In this document: positions 1 through 4,252 of the stretch, in pieces
Layout: each line of letters starts with the position of its first letter
How positions within the stretch are numbered: the first letter of the stretch is position 1
Origin: Treponema sp.
GTDB lineage: Bacteria > Spirochaetota > Spirochaetia > Treponematales > Breznakiellaceae
Assembly: GCA_031289935.1 (NCBI GenBank)
Contig: JAITON010000203.1
Span: forward strand, 1 to 7,434
Length of the DNA: 7,434 nt
Direction: 5' to 3'
Program-made: the position numbers and the translations under genes
Notes under the pieces: generated by a model
Database searches by the model: none
Seen by the model: the letters and a program-made list of their open reading frames with translations, nothing else
What the model was told of the DNA's origin: nothing

Positions 1-98
1 TTGAGGTTGTAGGGCTTCTTCGAGTCGGGAAGAAAGGCCCGTACAAACCTCGCCACGATGTTGTGAATGACATCGCGGACTTGAAAATCTAGCGCCAT
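1..98 (-). CDS. N-terminal fragment of an unrecognised protein, cut by window start
   Basis: An open frame starts with ATG at 98 and runs leftward off the window. It encodes 32 codons, beginning MALDFQVRDVIHNIV and continuing with ARFVRAFLPDSKKPYNL. The start is supported by an AGGAGAG ribosome binding site (complement of 105-111), six bases before the ATG. The visible part is soluble, with alternating hydrophobic and charged residues, and has no signal peptide or membrane segment. I do not recognise the family from these residues. It points away from the repeat region on its right. An AT-rich TATATATA stretch at about 121-129 could supply a -10 element, but I see no convincing -35. The strong ribosome site and sensible start argue for a real gene despite the short visible length. 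Confidence 0.6.
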   Translation of the reverse strand, partial: MALDFQVRDVIHNIVARFVRAFLPDSKKPYNL

Positions 99-210
99 AG
101 ATAACTCTCCTATTGAGGGAATATATATACAAAGGCCCCCGCCCTATGCATGGACGAAGGCTTGTTGTATCAGGGAGGAAATAAGAAGCTGAAAAATAGT
201 GAGGGGTTAT

Positions 211-230
211 ATCGTCAGGGGCTTGACGAT
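211..230. repeat. 7-bp hairpin ATCGTCA/TGACGAT
   Basis: ATCGTCA at 211-217 pairs perfectly with TGACGAT at 224-230 around a six-base GGGGCT loop. It is followed five bases later by a GCCGCC/GGCGGC hairpin (235-250, loop GGCA). No U-tract follows, so neither is a standard terminator. Confidence 0.45.
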
Positions 231-288
231 GGAAGCCGCCGGCAGGCGGCGGTTGATACTACCTAACAGAGCAAGCCCCGCTAGGAGC

Positions 289-317
289 TTGACAAGGTTT
301 AGGGGCTGCTACAAAAT
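289..317 (+). promoter_or_regulatory. Possible rightward sigma-70 promoter just before the heptamer array
   Basis: A perfect -35 box TTGACA lies at 289-294. A 17-base spacer leads to CAAAAT at 312-317, a four-of-six match to TATAAT. Transcription would start at about 324, inside the first heptamer repeat. The -35 box belongs to a module (CTTGACA followed by GGTTT) that recurs on the opposite strand at about 593 and 843. The weak -10 makes this tentative. Confidence 0.3.
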
Positions 318-322
318 TTTTT

Positions 323-382
323 GGGTACTGGGTACTGGGTACTGGGTACTGGGTACTGGGTACTGGGTACTGGGTACTGGGT
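323..382. repeat. Tandem heptamer array, GGGTACT x 8.5
   Basis: Eight perfect, uninterrupted copies of GGGTACT start at 323, 330, 337, 344, 351, 358, 365 and 372, followed by a partial GGGT at 379-382. Because the unit is seven bases, all three frames stay open through it and read as cycling Y-W-V-L-G-T-G on the plus strand and P-V-P-S-T-Q-Y on the minus strand, which explains several spurious open frames here. The absence of any mismatch suggests recent slippage and copy-number instability. Heptamer arrays of this kind are known as short tandemly repeated repetitive sequences in other bacteria, but I do not know a function for this unit. Confidence 0.95.
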
Positions 383-384
383 GC

Positions 385-407
385 GCAATCCGGCTTTGCC
401 GGATTGC
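385..407. repeat. Perfect 10-bp hairpin next to the heptamer array
   Basis: GCAATCCGGC (385-394) pairs with GCCGGATTGC (398-407) around a three-base TTT loop. It starts two bases after the heptamer array ends. The half-site GCAATCCGG recurs inside the next hairpin and, as CCGGATTGCGG, at about 503-513, so it is part of a local repeat family. Confidence 0.8.
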
Positions 408-408
408 G

Positions 409-455
409 GTCGAGTTTGCGTGCAATCCTACCGGATTGCATTGCGCAAACTCGAC
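409..455. repeat. Compound long hairpin, 12-bp outer and 8-bp inner stem
   Basis: Outer arms GTCGAGTTTGCG (409-420) and CGCAAACTCGAC (444-455) are perfectly complementary. Inside, TGCAATCC (421-428) pairs with GGATTGCA (433-440) around a TACC loop. The only unpaired bases in the 20-bp stem are a three-base bulge at 441-443. No T-run follows on either side, so it is not a standard intrinsic terminator. It would be a stable RNA stem if transcribed from the leftward promoter at 564-592, or a cruciform in DNA. Confidence 0.85.
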
Positions 456-563
456 TATTGGGAGATTCTGGCCGCCCCCAGCGGGGCCGCTATCTGGCAG
501 GGCCGGATTGCGGGCCGGGCTATTGGGGACATTCAACTGGTTCATAGGCAGGAACATAACGGT

Positions 564-592
564 ACTATACCACGGGGGGCCAAACCTGTCAA
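564..592 (-). promoter_or_regulatory. Near-consensus sigma-70 promoter pointing left into the hairpin and heptamer region
   Basis: On the minus strand a perfect TTGACA -35 box (592-587) is followed by exactly 17 bases and a TATAGT -10 box (569-564, five of six matches). It is the best promoter in the window. The predicted start is near 557, exactly where an ATG begins an 82-codon frame (557 to 309). That frame reads MFLPMNQLNVPNSPARN at first and ends in translated heptamer repeats, so it is probably not a normal gene. The transcript would contain both hairpins at 385-455 and the antisense of the heptamer array. A decayed copy of the -35 module lies at about 829-861 with no -10. Confidence 0.55.
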
Positions 593-633
593 GGGGTTTT
601 CCGGGGAAAAGCGCCAAAATCTTGAAAAAAACA

Positions 634-645
634 GGGGAATTCCCC
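634..645. repeat. Palindrome GGGGAATTCCCC followed on the minus strand by a T-run
   Basis: A perfect 12-base palindrome. Read on the minus strand it is followed by TG and seven T (complement of 625-631), giving a weak terminator-like arrangement of four G:C pairs with an AATT loop. It lies just upstream of the leftward promoter at 564-592. The half-site GGGAATT is also found in the palindrome at 2305-2320. Confidence 0.35.
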
Positions 646-681
646 CCCCACGGGACTATTGGGAGCTTCGGGGGCGGCCCT

Positions 682-702
682 GGCAAAGGCTACGCCTTTG
701 CC
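682..702. repeat. Perfect 9-bp hairpin with TAC loop
   Basis: GGCAAAGGC (682-690) pairs with GCCTTTGCC (694-702) around TAC. It shares the core pattern GCTNNGC with the hairpins at 385-407 (GCTTTGC) and 705-727 (GCTCCGC), which suggests a family of short palindromes. Confidence 0.75.
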
Positions 703-704
703 TC

Positions 705-727
705 GGAGTTTTGCTCCGCAAAACTCC
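705..727. repeat. Perfect 10-bp hairpin with TCC loop
   Basis: GGAGTTTTGC (705-714) pairs with GCAAAACTCC (718-727) around TCC. It starts two bases after the previous hairpin. No T-run follows, so the pair does not look like a standard terminator. Confidence 0.75.
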
Positions 728-894
728 CTTCTACCAGCGCGGGGGTAGTCCCCGGCAGGTACTTTGCTACGCAGCAGGCCTTCCCCGGTCGACGATGGGT
801 GACCACGGGGACGAAGCTGGCGGCGGCGGCCAAACCGGTCAAGCAGGGTCAAGGGGTTTTTCCGCTGGTTTGCCCGCTGGGTTTCCGCGTTTCC

Positions 895-923
895 TGGACA
901 TGCCGCATAGATTCTGATAGACT
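895..923 (+). promoter_or_regulatory. Possible promoter for the PilZ-rlmM genes
   Basis: TGGACA (895-900, five of six matches to TTGACA), a 17-base spacer and TAGACT (918-923, four of six) lie directly before the ATG at 933. The start of transcription would fall at about 930, leaving almost no leader. This fits the absence of a ribosome binding site. A GATAG/CTATC inverted repeat (916-929) overlaps the -10 box. Confidence 0.35.
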
Positions 924-932
924 CCTATCATC

Positions 933-1310
933 ATGATAATCAAGCGAAAGGGGGCCCGGTATCCCAGCCGTGCCGGGGCCAGGATTGCCGGGCTTATGAT
1001 GGGGGAGGCGCTGCTCAAGGACCTTGATGTGGTTGGTTGCTGCATCGAGAGCTCTATGCAGGCGGATATCAAAAGCGGCCAGAGCTATAGGCTTGAGATT
1101 ATCCCCGAGGCGGAAAGCAAGGTCGGTACCTTTGAGATCAGGGCCGAGTCCCGCTGGGTCCGGCCTGGGGAGTATTTCTGTGAAATGGGCTTTATGATCA
1201 CCGCGTCGCCCAAGGGACGGGAATTTATGCGTTACGTGGAGTATCTGGCCTGGCGCGGCAGCCTGGCGGCCCGTAACGGGGTCCCGGCCGCTGAAGCCCC
1301 CCCAGCGTGA
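933..1310 (+). CDS. Small PilZ-like domain protein
   Basis: A 125-residue soluble protein made of one PilZ-like domain with a short Ala/Pro-rich tail. PilZ domains usually bind cyclic di-GMP through an RxxxR motif followed about 20 residues later by DxSxxG. Here R5-R9 and R13-R17 both fit RxxxR, while the second motif is altered to D30-L-D-V-V-G35, with Asp where Ser is usual. Beta-strand-rich sequence follows, including YRLEIIPE, FEIRAESRWV and YFCEMGFMI. The changed motif leaves binding of the nucleotide uncertain. An in-frame stop at 918-920 excludes any earlier start, and ATG 933 has no ribosome binding site, consistent with a leaderless message. The stop overlaps the GTG of the next gene by four bases (GTGA), so the two are probably translated together. 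Cyclic di-GMP sensing is an inference from family. Confidence 0.75.
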   Translation: MIIKRKGARYPSRAGARIAGLMMGEALLKDLDVVGCCIESSMQADIKSGQSYRLEIIPEAESKVGTFEIRAESRWVRPGEYFCEMGFMITASPKGREFMRYVEYLAWRGSLAARNGVPAAEAPPA

Positions 1311-2278
1311 TCCCTGAGCGGCTTCCGGGGCGGGTCTACCAGGCGGTTCCGGGCTTTGAGGACCATCTGAGTTGTGAGCTGGGAACGCTTGGGCACGAGA
1401 GGCAGGAGTACGCCCCCTTTAACGAGCTTAAGGGGGCCGGTCTCTACTATGCTGCCTCCGATCCCTCCCTGCCGGTATTCTGGGCCCGGAACATCTGGCG
1501 GGAACCCTTCCTTTTGAACTTCGCCACGATTTCCGAGGCCGCCGGGGCTCTTAGGGCCATCCAACGGAACTGGGCCCCGGTCCTCTGTACCCAATTCCGC
1601 CGGGGGGCGCTGATCGCCGCCAAATTGCCGCCCCTGCCGGAGAAGCGGCGGCCCTTTCCCTGGCTCCTCCCGAAAGAACCCATGGGCGCCTGGACCCTCC
1701 TGGACCCTCATACCCTCCTGGGTTCTGCAGCCCCGGATAATCCCTTTCCCGGGGGGGTCATCGAATTTGAGGAAGACCGTGAGGGGCCTCCCAGCCGGGC
1801 CTACCTTAAGCTTTGGGAGGCCCTGGTTCGCGCCCGCCGCTGGCCGGTTCCGGGGGAACGCTGCCTGGACGCGGGGGCTAGTCCCGGCGGCTGGACCTGG
1901 GCCCTGGCCAAACTGGGCGCCGAGGTTCTGTCCGTGGACCGGGCCCCCCTGGAGCCCCGGGTAGAGGCTATGCCGGGGGTACGTTACCAGCGGCACGACG
2001 CCTTTACCCTAAGCCCCGGGGACCTGGGCCCCCTGGACTGGGTCTTCTGTGATGTGGCCTGCTACCCCCAGCGGCTTTTCGGGTGGGTGGAAAAGATGCT
2101 CGGATCGGGTCTCTGCCGCAACTTCGTCTGCACGATCAAAATGCAAGGCGGGCCGCCTAGCGGGCCGCTGGGCGGAGGCGATTTCGATACTCCCCGGCGT
2201 TTTGCGGCCCTTCCCGGCGGCCAGGTGCTCCACCTCTATCACAACAAGCATGAGCTCACCTGGATCAGGATACAATAG
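1307..2278 (+). CDS. rlmM: RlmM-type 23S rRNA 2'-O-ribose methyltransferase
   Basis: A 323-residue protein with an RlmM/FtsJ-type Rossmann methyltransferase domain in its C-terminal half. RlmM in E. coli uses S-adenosylmethionine to methylate the 2'-hydroxyl of C2498 in the peptidyl-transferase loop of 23S rRNA. The K-D-K-E catalytic tetrad of this fold is visible: K168 in SRAYLKLWEA, D249 in WVFCDVACYP, K278 in VCTIKMQG, and E316 in LYHNKHELTW. The SAM-binding loop is DAGASPGGWTW (188-198), and D211 follows strand 2. The N-terminal half (about 1-110) should be the RNA-binding part. It is somewhat shorter than the E. coli protein (about 366 residues). Translation begins at a GTG that overlaps the PilZ stop codon and lacks its own clear ribosome site, so expression probably depends on coupling. 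The assignment to the FtsJ/RlmM group is firm; the exact target base is inferred from homology. Confidence 0.85.
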   Translation: MIPERLPGRVYQAVPGFEDHLSCELGTLGHERQEYAPFNELKGAGLYYAASDPSLPVFWARNIWREPFLLNFATISEAAGALRAIQRNWAPVLCTQFRRGALIAAKLPPLPEKRRPFPWLLPKEPMGAWTLLDPHTLLGSAAPDNPFPGGVIEFEEDREGPPSRAYLKLWEALVRARRWPVPGERCLDAGASPGGWTWALAKLGAEVLSVDRAPLEPRVEAMPGVRYQRHDAFTLSPGDLGPLDWVFCDVACYPQRLFGWVEKMLGSGLCRNFVCTIKMQGGPPSGPLGGGDFDTPRRFAALPGGQVLHLYHNKHELTWIRIQ

Positions 2279-2327
2279 TTCCTGCGGGCCGCCATAGTTC
2301 CCTCGGGAATTATAATTCCCGCAGGAA
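2279..2327. repeat. Nested inverted repeats between rlmM and the next gene
   Basis: TTCCTGCGGG (2279-2288), directly after the rlmM stop, is perfectly complementary to CCCGCAGGAA (2318-2327). The 29-base interior holds a smaller TTCCC/GGGAA hairpin (2298-2309). The GGGAA arm can instead pair with the following bases as part of the palindrome at 2305-2320, which would break the outer stem. A run of T is lacking, so this is either an atypical end-of-transcript structure for rlmM or a switching or operator element for the downstream promoter. Confidence 0.6.
2305..2320. promoter_or_regulatory. 16-bp perfect palindrome, candidate operator
   Basis: GGGAATTATAATTCCC is an exact palindrome 17 bases upstream of the -35 box at 2338. 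A third half-site, AATTCCC, sits at 2331-2337, directly touching that -35 box and exactly 17 bases after the previous AATTCCC. The arrangement resembles binding sites of dimeric repressors. The TetR-family gene at 3588 lies in the transcription unit this promoter would drive, so autoregulation is possible. This is inference; the palindrome also competes with the hairpin listed at 2279-2327. Confidence 0.4.
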
Positions 2328-2337
2328 ATAAATTCCC

Positions 2338-2365
2338 TTTACAAAACCAAAAAACGTGTTATGAT
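2338..2365 (+). promoter_or_regulatory. Sigma-70 promoter for the rlmL-tetR genes
   Basis: TTTACA (2338-2343, five of six matches) and TATGAT (2360-2365, five of six) are separated by 16 bases of A-rich sequence. Transcription should start at about 2372, which is the GTG start codon of the next gene. The region is clearly more AT-rich than the coding sequence around it. Confidence 0.6.
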
Positions 2366-2371
2366 ATACCC

Positions 2372-3595
2372 GTGAGTGTACCTTTAAGTAATGCGGACAT
2401 AACCCTGACGGCTCTCTGCGCCGCCGGGGCGGAGAAGGTTCTGGGCAACGAATTGCGCAAACTATCCCTCCCTATCGTGGACACGGGCTTTGGCAAGGTC
2501 CGCTTCCGGGCCGGTCTGGCCGGAACCTACCGGGCCCTTATGGAGCTCCGGACTGCGGACCGGCTGCTCTGGGAGGCGGCCTGCTTCCGGGCCGAAGACT
2601 TTGACGATCTCTTCGAGGGGGTCCGTAACGCTCCCTGGGAACGTTTTATCCCCCGGGGCATGGGGCTGGCCGTGGACAAGGTACGGGTGAGCCGCTCCGT
2701 TTTGCAGGGGCTCACGAGCATCCAGGCCCAGGTTCACAAGGCCGCTGCGGACCGGCTCTGCGCAAAGTACCGGGTTTCCCGGCTCCCCGAGGGGCCGTCT
2801 AAAGCGGAGATTCGGGTGCACATTGAAAAGGACGAGGTCCGGGCCATGCTGGACCTTTCCGGGGAAGCCCTTTTTAAGCGGGGCTACCGGCGGGAAGGCG
2901 GTATCGCGCCCCTGCGGGAGACCACGGCGGCGGCCCTTCTCCTCTTATCGCTCTGGAAGCGGAAGTTCCCCCTCTACGATCCCTTCTGCGGCTCCGGGAC
3001 TATCCCCATTGAGGCGGCGCTCTACGCCTGGGACCTGGCGCCGGGGCTGGGCCGGGACTTTGCCCTGTCTTCCATGGTCCCGGCGGACAAGGCCCTGGAG
3101 AGACGGATCCGTGAGGAGCTCCTGGCCCGGGCCGATTTCTCCCGGACAATCCGCATCTACGGCAGCGACGGGGACGCCGGGGCCGTTGCCCTGGCCCGGG
3201 CCAACCTGGAACGGGCCCTGGCAGTGATCCGTGGCCGGGCCGGCCAGACGGGGGGCTTGCCTTCCGGCGAGCCCCCAGCGCTCCCGGTCTTTAAGGTATC
3301 GGCCCTGGGCGCGGTACAGCCCCCGGTAGACGAGCCGGGATTCATCATCACCAATCCGCCCTATGGAAGGCGTCTGGGAGAGCCCGAGGAGGCCGAGGCC
3401 CTGTACCGGGAGCTGGCGGTCCTGGGGGAACGGTTTCCGCGCTGGAAGCTGGGCCTTATTACCGATCACGAGGATTTCGAGGATTACTTCGGCAGCGCTG
3501 CGGATTCCCGCCGGGAAATAAGCAACGGGGCCGTCAAGGCGTATTTTTATCAGTATGAAGTGCTAAAAAAAGGGACGGAGGAGCATCGTGGTTGA
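2372..3595 (+). CDS. rlmL: RlmL-type THUMP-domain RNA guanine-N2 methyltransferase
   Basis: A 407-residue SAM-dependent methyltransferase of the THUMP/UPF0020 group. Residues 10-40 show the family opening (TLTALCAAGAEKVLGNELRK), and about 45-160 form the THUMP RNA-binding region. The Rossmann domain follows, with DPFCGSGT (203-210) and the catalytic NPPYG motif (328-332) typical of enzymes that methylate an exocyclic amino group. In E. coli the equivalent RlmL half of RlmKL makes m2G2445 in 23S rRNA; here no RlmK half is attached. Length fits stand-alone members of the family such as Bacillus YpsC. A tRNA target (TrmN-like) cannot be excluded. GTG 2372 is the only plausible start before the conserved N terminus and lies seven bases after a -10 box, without a ribosome site, suggesting a leaderless message. 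The 3' end overlaps the TetR gene by eight bases. Together with the upstream rlmM it forms a 23S rRNA modification pair. Confidence 0.8.
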   Translation: MSVPLSNADITLTALCAAGAEKVLGNELRKLSLPIVDTGFGKVRFRAGLAGTYRALMELRTADRLLWEAACFRAEDFDDLFEGVRNAPWERFIPRGMGLAVDKVRVSRSVLQGLTSIQAQVHKAAADRLCAKYRVSRLPEGPSKAEIRVHIEKDEVRAMLDLSGEALFKRGYRREGGIAPLRETTAAALLLLSLWKRKFPLYDPFCGSGTIPIEAALYAWDLAPGLGRDFALSSMVPADKALERRIREELLARADFSRTIRIYGSDGDAGAVALARANLERALAVIRGRAGQTGGLPSGEPPALPVFKVSALGAVQPPVDEPGFIITNPPYGRRLGEPEEAEALYRELAVLGERFPRWKLGLITDHEDFEDYFGSAADSRREISNGAVKAYFYQYEVLKKGTEEHRG

Positions 3596-4181
3596 ACATG
3601 AAAAGCGGCGGCGCGGGATTCTTGAAAAGGCGCTGGATGTGTTTACAGAAGAGGGCTTTGAGCGCGCTACCTTCCAAAAGATTGCCAGCCGCTGCGGTTT
3701 TACCAGGACCACCCTGTATAGCTACTTTCGGAACAAACAGGAGATCTTTTTCTATTCCATCAAGCAGATGCCGGGCAAGGTCGAGGAGGACATCCTGGCG
3801 ATCCGCCGGGACCAGGGCCTCCGGGCCGCCGACCGCATCATCAAGGTGATTCTCACCATCATAGAACGGCTGGAAGAGTACCGGCGGCTCCTTTCGGTGG
3901 TTCTGGACTACCTGCTGTACCTCCCCCAGAGCGAGGCCGCTCCCGATGTCCGGATCCGCCGGCGTACGGTCCGGCTCCGGCACTTCCTGGCCACCATGGT
4001 GATCGAGGGCATTCGCGCCGGGGAGATTATCCCCCTGGATATCCGCGCCGCCGACGAACTGCTCTATGGGCTCATCGAGGCCGCCATCTACCGGCTGGCG
4101 GTACTCCGGCGGGAGGCCGTGCCGGAGCTCAAGCAGACTATCCCCCTGGTGGTCCGGCAGCTCTGCACCGGCAAGTCTTAA
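3588..4181 (+). CDS. TetR-family transcriptional regulator
   Basis: A 197-residue protein with the classic TetR architecture. The N-terminal helices run from RRRGILEKALDVFTEEGFE (8-25), and the helix-turn-helix spans about 28-47 with the signature ATFQKIASRCGFTRTTLY followed by SYFRNKQEIF. The remaining 140 residues are helical and would form the ligand-binding and dimer domain, which is not recognisable by sequence, so the effector is unknown. The start is GTG 3588, supported by GGAGGAG at 3577-3583 just upstream. The gene begins inside the last codons of the RNA methyltransferase, so the two are translated from one message. A plausible target is its own operon through the palindrome at 2305-2320, but this is inference. 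The gene is followed by a hairpin that separates it from the convergent aromatic biosynthesis gene. Confidence 0.85.
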   Translation: MVEHEKRRRGILEKALDVFTEEGFERATFQKIASRCGFTRTTLYSYFRNKQEIFFYSIKQMPGKVEEDILAIRRDQGLRAADRIIKVILTIIERLEEYRRLLSVVLDYLLYLPQSEAAPDVRIRRRTVRLRHFLATMVIEGIRAGEIIPLDIRAADELLYGLIEAAIYRLAVLRREAVPELKQTIPLVVRQLCTGKS

Positions 4182-4199
4182 CGCCCGCATGGACGCCTT

Positions 4200-4234
4200 G
4201 CCAGCATGCTCGCAGATGTTCCCGGCATGCTGGC
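4200..4234. terminator. Hairpin between convergent genes, possible bidirectional terminator
   Basis: GCCAGCATGC (4200-4209) pairs perfectly with GCATGCTGGC (4225-4234), and the stem extends outward by three more pairs including one G-T wobble. The loop is 15 bases. It lies between the TetR stop (4181) and the stop of the leftward gene (4253), as expected for a shared terminator. Neither strand has a T-run after the stem, so termination efficiency is uncertain. Confidence 0.5.
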
Positions 4235-4252
4235 AGGCGGCCTTGCGTGTCC

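Larger units (their letters stand above)
453..861. repeat. Two diverged tandem copies of a 150-200 base block
   Basis: Copy A (about 453-600) and copy B (about 654-861) both begin with GACTATTGGGAG and then carry GGCCGCCCC- or GGGGGCGGCC-like sequence. Both end with ACCACGGGG, GGCCAAACC, GTCAA and GGGGTTTT in that order. Copy B differs near its end by an extra ten bases that duplicate the GGTCAA motif, and it carries two perfect hairpins (682-727) not seen in copy A. A partial third CTATTGGGGA lies at about 520. The order of shared motifs is clear, but overall identity is low and I could not align it formally. Confidence 0.5.
99..932. other. Long intergenic region rich in hairpins and repeats, no convincing gene
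   Basis: About 830 bases carry no gene I can support. Open frames cross it on both strands, but their predicted products are translated tandem repeats and low-complexity Pro/Gly/Arg sequence. It contains, from left to right: a 7-bp hairpin at 211-230, a GCCGCC/GGCGGC hairpin at 235-250, a heptamer array at 323-382, a 10-bp hairpin at 385-407, a compound 12+8-bp hairpin at 409-455, a leftward promoter at 564-592, an EcoRI-type palindrome at 634-645, and two hairpins at 682-702 and 705-727. A block bounded by GACTATTGGGAG on the left and a CAAACC-GTCAAG-GGGGTTTT module on the right occurs twice (about 453-600 and 654-861) in diverged form. This looks like an accumulation of small palindromic repeats, possibly transcribed. 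Confidence 0.6.

Noticed and set aside
323..455. CRISPR array
   Set aside because: The seven-base units are directly adjacent with no spacers, and no cas gene is present.
199..460. Retron-like or group II intron RNA because of clustered hairpins
   Set aside because: There is no reverse transcriptase gene in the window and no domain V or msr/msd features that I can identify.
309..557. 82-codon minus-strand frame after the strong promoter
   Set aside because: Kept only as a hypothesis in the findings. Its last third is translated heptamer repeat and the rest follows DNA inverted repeats, so coding cannot be supported from sequence.
199..936. 245-residue plus-strand open frame through the repeat region
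   Set aside because: It reads straight through the heptamer array and several perfect hairpins, has no ribosome site, and its product is low-complexity with no recognisable domain. Other frames are equally open across the array.
1232..1996. 254-residue minus-strand open frame opposite rlmM
   Set aside because: It is a Pro/Gly-rich shadow frame in high-GC coding sequence; the plus strand carries a complete K-D-K-E methyltransferase.
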